55,515 bases of DNA from Candidatus Magasanikiibacteriota bacterium (GTDB lineage Bacteria > Patescibacteriota > Patescibacteriia > Magasanikbacterales > UBA922). How positions within the stretch are numbered: position 1 is the first letter of the stretch; every line of letters starts with the position of its first letter. The position numbers and the translations under genes are program-made. The notes under the pieces are model-generated. The model saw only the letters and a list, made by a program, of their open reading frames with translations, made no database searches and was not told where the DNA came from. Below, piece after piece: positions 33,275 to 42,283 of this stretch. The stretch lies in NCBI GenBank assembly GCA_012800155.1, contig JAAZJX010000002.1, positions 1 through 55,515 on the forward strand, written 5' to 3'.

Positions 33275-34513
33275 ATGAAAAAATTTTTATTATTTATATT
33301 ATTATTTAGTGGGTTTATTTTTGGACCTAATTTTGTATTTTCACAAATTAATGAAGTGGGTGGTAATACAGCAGAAATTGAACAACTTAATAAAGCTATT
33401 GCTGAAAAGAAAGCCAAAATAAAAGATTTAGAAGACAGTATTATTGTTTATAAAGAAAAAATAAAACAAACTCAATTAGAATCAACATCTTTGAAAAATC
33501 AAATGTCTTTGATAAGTAATCGTATTGCTAAAGTTGAATTAGATATAAAAGCTAGTGAAGAAAGGTTAGAATTTATAAATTTAGAAATTGAAGTACTTTC
33601 CTTAGAAATTGAAAATAAAGAAAATTTAATAAAAAAACAAAAAATGATTTTAGGAGAAATGATTAGAACATTATATTATAATGGAAATAAAAATTATTTA
33701 GAAATAGCAGCTACCTATGATAATTTTTCTGATTTTTATAGTGAATTGCAATATTTAAGAACTGTAGAACAAAGTTTAGGTAAAAATGTTACTAGTTTGC
33801 AAATTGCTACTAATGATTTACAGAATAAAAAAACACAAAATGAAGAAAAGAAAAAAAGTTATGAAAATCTTAAACAAGAATTATTAGAAAAGAAAAAAGA
33901 TTATAATGATCAAAAATTTCTTAAACAAGATTTATTAAATAAATCAAAGTCTAATGAAAAAACTTATAGTGCATTATTAAATAATTTAAATACTCAATAT
34001 CGACAAATTGAAAATGAAATATCTTCTATAGAAGCAGAAGTGAGGCGTAAATTAGCAGAACAAAATAAATTAAGTAAAATTAATGATGATATTACCAAAC
34101 TTTCTTGGCCTACACAAAGTCGTTATATTACTGCTTATTTTCATGATCCTGATTATCCATATCGTCATATATTTGAACATAGTGGAATAGATATTCGAGC
34201 TGCTCAAGGAACACCGATTAAAGCAACTGCTTCTGGGTATGTTGGTACAGCTAAATATTGTAGTTCAGCTTCATGTTATTCTTATGTATTATTGATACAT
34301 TCTAATGGTTTAGCTACTTTATATGGACATTTGAGTAAAATTATTGTTTCTGCTGATAAATTTGTTACCAGAGGTGATATTATTGGTTATTCTGGTGGAA
34401 CACCAGGCACAGTTGGTGCTGGTCCATTTGTTACCGGTCCTCATTTACATTTTGAAGTTAGAAAAAATGGTATTCCAACTAATCCTTTGAATTATTTAGT
34501 TAAAGATTATTAA
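33275..34513 (+). CDS. EnvC/NlpD-like M23 peptidase with coiled coil
   Basis: A 412-residue exported protein. A signal peptide (about 1-23), a long coiled coil (about 30-130 and 165-265, rich in K, E, L) and a C-terminal LytM domain (about 285-410) follow in order. Zinc and catalytic residues are present: H302 and D306 in HSGIDIRAA, H352 in YGHLSK, and H390/H392 in GPHLHFEV. Since these are intact, it can be an active peptidoglycan endopeptidase rather than only an amidase activator like EnvC. Location is outside the membrane, probably at division or elongation sites. Confidence 0.9.
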   Translation: MKKFLLFILLFSGFIFGPNFVFSQINEVGGNTAEIEQLNKAIAEKKAKIKDLEDSIIVYKEKIKQTQLESTSLKNQMSLISNRIAKVELDIKASEERLEFINLEIEVLSLEIENKENLIKKQKMILGEMIRTLYYNGNKNYLEIAATYDNFSDFYSELQYLRTVEQSLGKNVTSLQIATNDLQNKKTQNEEKKKSYENLKQELLEKKKDYNDQKFLKQDLLNKSKSNEKTYSALLNNLNTQYRQIENEISSIEAEVRRKLAEQNKLSKINDDITKLSWPTQSRYITAYFHDPDYPYRHIFEHSGIDIRAAQGTPIKATASGYVGTAKYCSSASCYSYVLLIHSNGLATLYGHLSKIIVSADKFVTRGDIIGYSGGTPGTVGAGPFVTGPHLHFEVRKNGIPTNPLNYLVKDY

Positions 34514-34515
34514 TT

Positions 34516-35037
34516 ATGAAAAAACTTTATTCTAACAATTTAATTTTTTTTGATACTGAATTTACCAATTTGAATATAGAAAAAGCTCAATTATTATCAA
34601 TTGGTTTGATTAAAAATAATGGAAAAAAATTATATTTAGAATTTAAATATGATGATAAAGATGTTCATCCTTGGGTAAAGAAAAAAGTTTTACCTTATCT
34701 CAAAGGTAAGAAAATTAGTTTAGAACAGGGGAGAGAAAAGATTTGGGATTTTATTGGACGAGATCAAAAAGATAAACCATTTTTAATAGCTTATGTGAAT
34801 CAATTTGACGCTATGTTTTGGTATAAGATTTTTGGTGATCCACAAAAACATCCAGCTTTTTGGATACCAATAGATTTTGCTAGTATTTTATTTGCTTATG
34901 GTTATAGTCCAGAAAGCATGAGATATAAGAAATTTTACAATGACTTAAAAATTGATACTAGTAAATATCAAGATCATAATGCTCTTGAAGATGCTAAAAA
35001 ATTGCGTGATGTTTATCAAGCTTTTATTAAGGAATAG
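34516..35037 (+). CDS. DEDDh-type 3'-5' exonuclease
   Basis: A 173-residue RNase T/DnaQ-fold protein. The metal-binding residues are seen as DTE in IFFDTEFTNL (about 13-15), D in VNQFDAMFWYK (about 97), and the final H-x4-D in DHNALEDAKKL (about 154-159), which makes it DEDDh. The length and the WK/FW aromatic patch fit the short exoribonucleases of the Rv2179c type rather than DnaQ of the replicase. It closes the operon and is followed by a small terminator. Confidence 0.82.
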   Translation: MKKLYSNNLIFFDTEFTNLNIEKAQLLSIGLIKNNGKKLYLEFKYDDKDVHPWVKKKVLPYLKGKKISLEQGREKIWDFIGRDQKDKPFLIAYVNQFDAMFWYKIFGDPQKHPAFWIPIDFASILFAYGYSPESMRYKKFYNDLKIDTSKYQDHNALEDAKKLRDVYQAFIKE

Positions 35038-35043
35038 ATTATA

Positions 35044-35407
35044 TAGCGTCGCACAATATAAAGCAGGGGAATTACTTAAAAGGTAGAGGATAGTAGAATA
35101 AATAATAAATAGAACCAAATTAATTGGTTTTTTTATTTATCTGCAAATTTATTAATTAAAAATAGAAAATTAATTTAGTAATTAAATTTTTAAATAATTT
35201 ACTTTATAAAATAAATATATTTAAATAATGAGTTATTTTAAATTAAATATTATTTACTAAATAAAAAAGGAGAGAGTTTGTTATTTTTGAATAAAATATA
35301 AAGTAATTAGCTAATTAAAGCTAAAATAATGGTAAATTAGTGGTATTAGATTACCTTGTGTTTTAAAAGGCTTGTTTTGTAGCGTCGTATAAGATATATT
35401 GTGCGAC
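35044..35407. mobile_element. Small inverted-repeat (MITE-like) element
   Basis: A perfect 13-nt inverted repeat GTCGCACAATATA (35048-35060) / TATATTGTGCGAC (35395-35407) brackets about 335 nt of very AT-rich non-coding sequence. TAGCGTCG is also repeated directly at 35044-35051 and 35380-35387, and the right end folds into a 9-bp hairpin (35384-35407). It lies between convergent genes, a usual refuge for small non-autonomous elements. No transposase and no clear target duplication were found. The 429-nt gap holds no convincing gene. Confidence 0.45.
35113..35134 (+). terminator. Intrinsic terminator after the exonuclease gene
   Basis: AACCAA/TTGGTT with loop ATTAA is followed by TTTTT. The stem is short, but the position 76 nt after the last plus-strand gene fits. 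Confidence 0.6.
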
Positions 35408-35466
35408 ATTCAACTATATCTTAAACCTATCTAATTTAATATTAAAATGAGTAATTTACTTATTCT

Positions 35467-36483
35467 CTATTTCCAATATACTCTTCCAGAATATCTTAGA
35501 TCTATATAACTTAAATTGTTTTTATCAATTTTATTTTTCAAAAGATATTCTAATTCATTAAATTGATTTGTTATGTCAGTAGTAATTTTTACTTTTATTT
35601 CCCAACCATCACTAGTTTTTATTATCCCCTCGCCAAAATCATTTTCAATAAAAAAATAAGTAAAATTAATATCAGTTCTTTTTTCTAATAAATTAAACCA
35701 TTGAATTATTCCTGAAATTTTATTCTGATTTAATACCAAATCATTTATTTTTAGATCATCCCCGTCATTCTGCCTATAAATAATAGGATAATCCCCCATT
35801 TCTTGAGTAATTTTATTTATAGAAATTTTAGGTTTTCTTGCAATTTCTTTTTCTGTAATTATTTCTTCACCAAGTTCATTAGTAGAAGTAACACTTTTTT
35901 TTGTTATCAGCCATTCATCTTCTCCTACATAACGTAATATCTCTATGACTTTTCCAGTTTCATCTAAATAAGTGTAAATTCTACCATCATTATAAATTAT
36001 TTTGGATATTTTTTCTTCTACCTCTACTTTTATTTTATCAGGAAATATTTTTTGAATAGTTATATTTTGAATTGGGTATTTTTGTTTTAAAATAAAAATA
36101 ATTTCATTTAAATCAATTGTAAAATAATTATTTTTGGGAATAATTAAAAAACTTTTATAATTAGTTATATTAGTAATATTTTCAATTAATTCTTGATTAT
36201 TTATTCTTTTTAAACCAGAAATTTCTATATTTTTTATTTTAAAAAATGAACTGTATATAATAGTTATAAAAGTAGCTAAAATAGTAAAAATTAATAAAAA
36301 AATTTCTATTCTTTTTTTCCAATTTATTTCAGTTGTTTTTTTGAAAGGATTTGATTTTGGTTTTCTCCAATCATAATCTTTATGTTTATTAATTTGATTA
36401 TAAGAAAAAACAAACTTAGAAGCACTTTGAATTTGTCTTCCTAATTTTCTTTTTAATTTGTATCGATTAAAAAATTTTTTCAC
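35467..36483 (-). CDS. ftsQ: FtsQ/DivIB-like division protein
   Basis: A 338-residue bitopic protein. A basic cytoplasmic N-terminus (about 1-58) precedes one membrane helix (about 60-82). A POTRA domain follows directly (FFKIKNIEISGLKRI to about 155, with YPIQNITIQKIFPDKIKVEV), and then the beta domain. This is the FtsQ order; FtsQ bridges early and late divisome proteins. The start codon is GTG. It is last in the long minus-strand series and follows a FemAB gene by 5 nt. ftsA and ftsZ, often adjacent, are not here. Confidence 0.85.
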   Translation of the reverse strand: MKKFFNRYKLKRKLGRQIQSASKFVFSYNQINKHKDYDWRKPKSNPFKKTTEINWKKRIEIFLLIFTILATFITIIYSSFFKIKNIEISGLKRINNQELIENITNITNYKSFLIIPKNNYFTIDLNEIIFILKQKYPIQNITIQKIFPDKIKVEVEEKISKIIYNDGRIYTYLDETGKVIEILRYVGEDEWLITKKSVTSTNELGEEIITEKEIARKPKISINKITQEMGDYPIIYRQNDGDDLKINDLVLNQNKISGIIQWFNLLEKRTDINFTYFFIENDFGEGIIKTSDGWEIKVKITTDITNQFNELEYLLKNKIDKNNLSYIDLRYSGRVYWK

Positions 36484-36488
36484 AATTT

Positions 36489-37511
36489 TTACTTAAAACC
36501 ACGCTTTATACTTCGTAAAGTTTCTATTAACCAATTTATTTTATAACGCCAAGAAATAGGAAGATCTTGACAATGTAATAAATTTTTTTGATAACCACCA
36601 AAACCTTTTTTAAAATGAGTTATTCCCTTAAAAGGATGATTGGTAGAAGAATTTTCTGGAGCAATACCCCAAAAATTATAATATTTTAAACCACGTTTTT
36701 TTGCTTCTTTTATAGCTTCCCATTGTAATAAATATGAAGTTGGAATTTGTTTTATTAAATTTAATGAAGCTCCGTGACGATAGACTGCAGTATTTCCATA
36801 TAACATAATAATAGCTGAAGAATCTAATTGTTTATTTTCTAAATATCCATTAAATATTAAAGCCTGATTATTATTTTTAAAAGATAAAAATTCTTGATCA
36901 ATATAATTTTTGGAAAATCTATGAAAATTATGTCTTTTAGCTGTTATATCATGTAAATTATTAAAATCATTCAATGCTTTTTCAGTAATTGATTTGTCAA
37001 TAAAAACATTTTCACGCTGACAACGACTAATTAAATTACGATGATTTTTATTCATTTTACTAAGCAATTCTTCTTCAGTTGGTTCTAAATTTAAAATCCA
37101 AGTAGTCTCAGCTAAAATATGAATAGGAGCATCTTTGAATCCTAGTGATTTAAAATTTTTTTTATTATTTTCATTATCTTCTATAAAAGGAGAAATTCTA
37201 ACGAAATCATAATTATTTTCTTTAGCAAATTTTTTAATAAAATTACTAAATTCTTTTAATTTTAAATTATTACTAAAATCTAATATTGGACCATAAGGAA
37301 TAAATAAAAAATTACCTCTTTTGGCATGCACACTAACAACCAAAGCACCACCAATTAAATTGTTATTTTCATATAAACCAAAAATCCAATAGTTCTCCTC
37401 TATTTTTTTATAAAACTCACCATATTGAAAAGATTGAACAAATAAAGTATCTGGTTGACTTAAGACAAATTTTTCCCATTCTTCTTTATTTTTTATTTGT
37501 TTTATTTCCAT
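36489..37511 (-). CDS. FemAB-family peptidoglycan bridge aminoacyltransferase
   Basis: A 340-residue protein with two GNAT-like domains. FIPYGPILDF, FVRISPFIEDN, HRNLISRCQRENV and YYNFWGIAPENS with FKKGFGGYQKN are typical of FemX/FemA, which use aminoacyl-tRNA to add residues to lipid II stem peptides. The neighbouring MurF-like ligase, mrdA and FtsQ genes fit wall-branch synthesis. An N-acyltransferase acting on a surface glycan is the main alternative, given the adjacent DegT aminotransferase. No membrane segment is seen. Confidence 0.87.
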   Translation of the reverse strand: MEIKQIKNKEEWEKFVLSQPDTLFVQSFQYGEFYKKIEENYWIFGLYENNNLIGGALVVSVHAKRGNFLFIPYGPILDFSNNLKLKEFSNFIKKFAKENNYDFVRISPFIEDNENNKKNFKSLGFKDAPIHILAETTWILNLEPTEEELLSKMNKNHRNLISRCQRENVFIDKSITEKALNDFNNLHDITAKRHNFHRFSKNYIDQEFLSFKNNNQALIFNGYLENKQLDSSAIIMLYGNTAVYRHGASLNLIKQIPTSYLLQWEAIKEAKKRGLKYYNFWGIAPENSSTNHPFKGITHFKKGFGGYQKNLLHCQDLPISWRYKINWLIETLRSIKRGFK

Positions 37512-37516
37512 AATAA

Positions 37517-38764
37517 TTATAAATTGTTAATAATTTTTACTATTTTTCTAGCGTCTTTTATTTTTATAAAATGATTAGTGGGTAGATTTATTGATTTAGA
37601 AGATAAAATTTCAGCATTTGGACATTGATTTGGTGTGTATCCAGTTTTACTTAAATCAATATTTTTTGGAGCAATAGGAGTATTATACCAATTTCCTAAA
37701 ATTATACCTTGTTTTTTTGCTTTTAAATGTAATACAGATGGTTCTTCCATAAGAATTGTATAGCGCAACCAAACTGAATCTTCATTCCATTCTGGTTTAC
37801 TAATTTTTTTATTATTTATATTATCATTATAAAATCTAGCTATTTCTCTGCGATGACGATTGAAATATTCTAAATTATCAATTTGAAAAAAAAGTATTTT
37901 AGCTAAAGAATTAGCTAATTTACTAGGATAAAATTTTGTGGGAAAACCAAATTTTTCTTCTTTATAAATAATTTTGTTTATAATATTAAATTTTTTTGCT
38001 AAAAATAAAATTAATTTTCCTATACCAATATTGTATAATGGTTTAGAAAAAGAAAATAAAGGATAGTGCAATAAATGTTGAATAGTTCTAATTAATTTTG
38101 GATTAGGTAAATTATTTTTAAGATTTTTTATTTTTATAGCAATATTTTTGTTATTAGTTATTAAAGCTCCACCTCTTACACAAGAAATTATTTTATCACT
38201 ACCAAAACTAAACATACCAATATCTCCAAAAGTTCCTAAAAATTGATCGTTTAATTTTGCTCCTAAAGAATGAGCACAATCTTCTATAACTAAAAGATTA
38301 TTTTCTTTAGCCCAAGTAATAATTTTTTCTAATTCACTAATTGATTTACCAAAAGTATGTTGAATAATAATCGCTTTGGTTTTAGTAGTCTTTTTATTTT
38401 TAAGCTCTTCAAAATTTAAATTAAAATCATTTTGAATATCTATAAAAACTGGTTTTGCTTTGGACCAATTTATAGCATTAGTAACCACTACACAAGTATA
38501 AGCTTGAACTAGAACTTCATCTCCCTCCCCTATTCCAGAAGCTTCCAAAGCAAATTGTAAAGCTGATCTACCACTATCAAAAAGACAGACATTTGATACA
38601 TTAAAATAATTTTTAAATTTTTCTTCTACTTTTTTTTCCCAAAAACCTTTATTTAAAAAAGGCCAATTCCAAGGTAGAAATAAAAAAGATAAAGCAATAA
38701 AATTATCCTTTTTAGTAATATTTGGTCCAAAACCAGTAAAAATTGGTTTACGAAAAAAATTCAT
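37517..38764 (-). CDS. DegT/DnrJ/EryC1/StrS-family aminotransferase
   Basis: A 415-residue PLP enzyme. The PLP site is FGSDKIISCVRGGAL with lysine K191, preceded by IEDCAHSLGAKLND (D162). DSGRSALQFAL (63-73) binds the phosphate. Relatives aminate keto-sugars on nucleotide sugars for surface glycans and antibiotics. An internal insertion at about 205-255 is hydrophobic and lengthens the usual 370-residue form, which might bring it to the membrane. It lies between a MurF-like and a FemAB gene. Confidence 0.9.
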   Translation of the reverse strand: MNFFRKPIFTGFGPNITKKDNFIALSFLFLPWNWPFLNKGFWEKKVEEKFKNYFNVSNVCLFDSGRSALQFALEASGIGEGDEVLVQAYTCVVVTNAINWSKAKPVFIDIQNDFNLNFEELKNKKTTKTKAIIIQHTFGKSISELEKIITWAKENNLLVIEDCAHSLGAKLNDQFLGTFGDIGMFSFGSDKIISCVRGGALITNNKNIAIKIKNLKNNLPNPKLIRTIQHLLHYPLFSFSKPLYNIGIGKLILFLAKKFNIINKIIYKEEKFGFPTKFYPSKLANSLAKILFFQIDNLEYFNRHRREIARFYNDNINNKKISKPEWNEDSVWLRYTILMEEPSVLHLKAKKQGIILGNWYNTPIAPKNIDLSKTGYTPNQCPNAEILSSKSINLPTNHFIKIKDARKIVKIINNL

Positions 38765-38768
38765 AAAT

Positions 38769-40352
38769 TTATTTCTTATTATTTCTTAATTCATCCATAA
38801 CAATTTGAGGTATCCGATTTTCTAATAAAATAACACAATTTTTATTTTTTATATTTTTAATATAATTTAATAAATCTTGATGTTCAAATTTTTCAATAAT
38901 ATTTATTCGATACTTTTTTAAAGCATTTTCTTTAAAAAGTTTAAAAAAATCTGGAGTAATAACAACTAATTCATCTGCAATAAAAGAAATTTCTTCTATA
39001 ATATTTTTATGAAGATTTTCACTTTCTTTTCCTAATTCTAACATGCCTCTAGTAATAATTATTCTTTTTTTATCTGAAGGAAATTTGTTTAAAATATCTA
39101 AAACTGCTTTAAAACCATCGGGATTAGAATTATAACTATCATTGATAATTTTACAATTACCATATTCAAAAAATTCTAAATTATTTGGTAAAGTTTTTAT
39201 TTGTTTTCTTATTTCTTCTAAATTTAATCCTAAAAAAATAGCTACCAATACACAAGGAGCAATATTCATCACATTAAATTCTCCAATTAAATTTGTCTGC
39301 ACATTATATTCTTTACCATTTATCAATCCTTTACAATGCAAACCATCTAAATTTGCTTGAATATCTTTTATAAGGCAAGTTGGATTATTTTCTGAATTTA
39401 AACCAAAAGTTTGAACATTAGTATTTAATTCATTAATAAATTCTCTAGTATAATTATTATCCATATTTACCACTGCTAAACCGTCAACAGGAAGAGAGCG
39501 TAACAATTCATATTTTGTGTTTTGAGTAGTTTTAATATCACCAAATAAAGACAAATGTTGTTCATTGATTGCGCTTAAAATACCTATTTTAGGATTAACC
39601 ATGTCACAAATTAATTTAATTTCTCCTTTTTTATAAGCACCCATTTCTACAATAAAAATATCTTGATCAGAAAAATCATTTTTTAAAATAAATTGAGCTA
39701 TACCAATTTCAGTATTTATATTTTTAGGTGTAGAAATTACTTTATATTTAACTGATAATATTTGAGTTAAAAATTTTTTAATAGAAGTTTTTCCATAACT
39801 ACCAGTTATCCCAATAACTATTAAATTATTATATTTTTGAATTTTTTGAGTAGCTTTTTTAATAAAATATTTCTTTATTAAATTAGACAATAAATTTATA
39901 ATTTTTACTATTAAACTAATTAATAAAAATCTAACTAGTAAAAGTATTATTAATGCCATCCAATCTCTTTTTAATACAAACAATAAACCTTCTAAAAAAA
40001 TTGCCAAACCAATAATTAAAGTTGCTTTATAAGTAAAATTTGGTCTATAGAATTTTTTAATTATGATTTTGTATAAATTATATAATAAATCAATACTAAA
40101 AATAGCAATTAAAACATATTTTACATAAATTATTTCATTTATTGGCCAAAATAATATAAGGATAACAAATAAACTTCTCCAAAAAAAATTATATCTCAAT
40201 AAATAATTTTTCCCTTGTTTAGTAGAAAGAAAATCACGAAATCTATCCCAACGATATTCTTTTAATTGAAAAATAAAAGTATGATCTGTATAATCAGCAA
40301 AAGCGCTCAAAAACCATAAAATAAAAATTGTAATATTAATTAATGAAATCAT
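38769..40352 (-). CDS. MurF-like Mur ligase with membrane N-terminus
   Basis: A 527-residue protein. Residues 1-160 contain about five hydrophobic segments, which standard MurF lacks. The Mur ligase centre begins near 170 with IGITGSYGKTSIKKFL (ATP loop GSYGKTS 184-190). Further landmarks are IVEMGAYKKGEIK, NMDNNY and INDSYNSNPDGFKAVLDIL, the last typical of MurF, which adds D-Ala-D-Ala to the UDP-MurNAc-tripeptide. Similar membrane-tethered Mur ligases exist in some lineages. Its start overlaps the hydrolase gene by 17 nt. MurF activity is likely, but another Mur-type ligation cannot be excluded. Confidence 0.82.
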   Translation of the reverse strand: MISLINITIFILWFLSAFADYTDHTFIFQLKEYRWDRFRDFLSTKQGKNYLLRYNFFWRSLFVILILFWPINEIIYVKYVLIAIFSIDLLYNLYKIIIKKFYRPNFTYKATLIIGLAIFLEGLLFVLKRDWMALIILLLVRFLLISLIVKIINLLSNLIKKYFIKKATQKIQKYNNLIVIGITGSYGKTSIKKFLTQILSVKYKVISTPKNINTEIGIAQFILKNDFSDQDIFIVEMGAYKKGEIKLICDMVNPKIGILSAINEQHLSLFGDIKTTQNTKYELLRSLPVDGLAVVNMDNNYTREFINELNTNVQTFGLNSENNPTCLIKDIQANLDGLHCKGLINGKEYNVQTNLIGEFNVMNIAPCVLVAIFLGLNLEEIRKQIKTLPNNLEFFEYGNCKIINDSYNSNPDGFKAVLDILNKFPSDKKRIIITRGMLELGKESENLHKNIIEEISFIADELVVITPDFFKLFKENALKKYRINIIEKFEHQDLLNYIKNIKNKNCVILLENRIPQIVMDELRNNKK

Positions 40353-41049
40353 AAATTATTTTAAATAATTCTTTTGGCATTTGTAAATGTAAGCCATGTT
40401 TTCCTTTTGGAAAAATTTCTATTTTTGCTCCTGAAATTAATTTAGCAATTTTTTTACCTTTAGCAATTGGAACATAATTATCTTTTTTGCCCCAAACTAC
40501 CAAAGTAGGAACTTTTATTTTTGGTAAAATTTTTTCTAAATCTTGACGAATAACTTTTTTAAAAATTTCTCTTTTTACTCCCTGAGTGTGAGTATAATCA
40601 GGAGAATTAGCAATCTTGTAAATTAATTTTCGGGATTGAACGCTGTATTTTTTGAGAATTGGTAATTTAAAAATTAGTTTACCAAGTCTTGCAATTTTAA
40701 AATAAATAGTTCTTTTTAATAATTTAGCTGGTCTAAAAACAGCTGCTCCACTTAAAATTAATTTTTCAACCATTTCGGGATAATGAACTGTAAAATAAGT
40801 AGCCACTTGACCACCAAAAGAATGTCCTAATAATATTACTGGTTTGTCAGTAATAGTTTTTATTTTATTTTTTACAAATTCAGCATACTCTTCTATTCCC
40901 CAAACTTCTGTTGGGCAAGGTTCTAAACCAAAACAAGGTAAATCAATTACTTGAGTATTTATTTTATTTTCCGAAATATCTGTAAATTTTATCCAAGTTT
41001 GAGTATTTCCTCCCCAACCAGGTAAAATTATGAGAAATTTATCTTTCAT
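40336..41049 (-). CDS. Alpha/beta hydrolase
   Basis: A 237-residue hydrolase. The oxyanion loop LPGWGGNTQTW (9-19), the nucleophile elbow GHSFGG with S77, an aspartate in VVWGKKDNYVP (about 196) and a histidine in GKHGLHLQMP (about 219) complete the catalytic triad. The family contains esterases and lipases with many substrates, and none can be named. It lies between serS and the MurF-like gene and overlaps the latter, so they are co-translated. Confidence 0.88.
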   Translation of the reverse strand: MKDKFLIILPGWGGNTQTWIKFTDISENKINTQVIDLPCFGLEPCPTEVWGIEEYAEFVKNKIKTITDKPVILLGHSFGGQVATYFTVHYPEMVEKLILSGAAVFRPAKLLKRTIYFKIARLGKLIFKLPILKKYSVQSRKLIYKIANSPDYTHTQGVKREIFKKVIRQDLEKILPKIKVPTLVVWGKKDNYVPIAKGKKIAKLISGAKIEIFPKGKHGLHLQMPKELFKIIYDFIN

Positions 41050-41052
41050 AAT

Positions 41053-42282
41053 TTATTTAATTATTTCTTTACCCATAAATTTTTGTAAAACTTTTGGTAT
41101 TAATACACTGCCATCAGCTTGCTGAAATTGTTCTAAAATAGCTGGAATTAATCTACTAGTAGCTAAACCTGAAGCATTGAGAGTGTGTACATATTTATTA
41201 ACATTTTCTGTTTTATAACGAATATTTCCTCTTCTAGCTTGATAATCAAGAGCATTAGAAATACTACTAACTTCTTTATAAATATTCATACTAGGAATCC
41301 AAACTTCTACATCTATGGTTTTTGCCATAGCTGCTGAAGCATCTCCAGCTGCCAAAAGTGAAGTTTGAAAATGTAAACCTAAATCTTCTACTAATTTTTC
41401 TACAGAATTTTTCATTTCTTCAAAAGCTATCCAAGACTGATCTTCTTTGGTAAATTGGAACATTTCAATTTTATTAAATTGATGTCCACGAACCATACCT
41501 CTTTCTTCTTTTCTATAACTGCCCGCTTCTCTTCTGAAACAAGTTGAATAAGCATAATATTTTATTGGTAAATTATTTTCATCTAAAATTTCATCACGAT
41601 GATAATTTCCCAACATCATTTCTGAAGTAGCATTTAAACAATTTCCATCTTGTGTCCAATAAAGATCATCTCTAAATTTTGGCAAATGTCCTGAAACATA
41701 AGCTGAATCTTCATTTAATAAAAATGGTGGAATTATAAATGTATAACCATTATTTCGGTGAAATTCTATAAAATAATTTAAAAGCGCCCATTCAAGTAAA
41801 GCTCCATCTCCTTTATAAATCCAAAAACCACTTCCAGACATTTTAGCAGCGCGTTTATAATCAATAAGATTTAATGAAGTTGCTAATTCTACATGATCTT
41901 TTGGTGTAAAATTAAATTTTGGTTTTTCAGCAAAAGTTTTTATAACTTTATTATTTTCTTTACCTCCAGCAGGAACATCATCAGCTGGTATGTTTGGCAA
42001 TTCTCCCATTTTTTCTTTTAATTTTTCTTCTAGATTTTTAAGTTCTTCATCTAGTTTTTTTATTTCTTCACTTAAAGTTTTCATTTTTTTAATTTCCTCT
42101 GGATCAGGTTTACCTTTACTACCTTTATTTCTTTCTGCTTTCATTTTATCTACTTTGGTAATTAAAATTTTTCGTTCATCATCAAGTTTAATAATTGATT
42201 CTAAATTAACACTATCTATGCGTTTTAAAAGTGCTTTTTCTACTTCTTTTGTTTTTTCACGAATAAGATTTATATCTAACAT
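41053..42282 (-). CDS. serS: Seryl-tRNA synthetase
   Basis: SerRS is a class II enzyme. The N-terminal antiparallel coiled coil (about 30-105) reaches the long variable arm of tRNA-Ser. The catalytic domain shows motif 2 CFRREAGSYRKEERGMVRGH and a motif 3-like ASGLATSRLIPAILEQF. At 409 residues it is about 10-15 shorter than usual. Its start is 1 nt from the end of the RdgB-Nudix gene. Confidence 0.95.
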   Translation of the reverse strand: MLDINLIREKTKEVEKALLKRIDSVNLESIIKLDDERKILITKVDKMKAERNKGSKGKPDPEEIKKMKTLSEEIKKLDEELKNLEEKLKEKMGELPNIPADDVPAGGKENNKVIKTFAEKPKFNFTPKDHVELATSLNLIDYKRAAKMSGSGFWIYKGDGALLEWALLNYFIEFHRNNGYTFIIPPFLLNEDSAYVSGHLPKFRDDLYWTQDGNCLNATSEMMLGNYHRDEILDENNLPIKYYAYSTCFRREAGSYRKEERGMVRGHQFNKIEMFQFTKEDQSWIAFEEMKNSVEKLVEDLGLHFQTSLLAAGDASAAMAKTIDVEVWIPSMNIYKEVSSISNALDYQARRGNIRYKTENVNKYVHTLNASGLATSRLIPAILEQFQQADGSVLIPKVLQKFMGKEIIK

Positions 42283-42283
42283 A

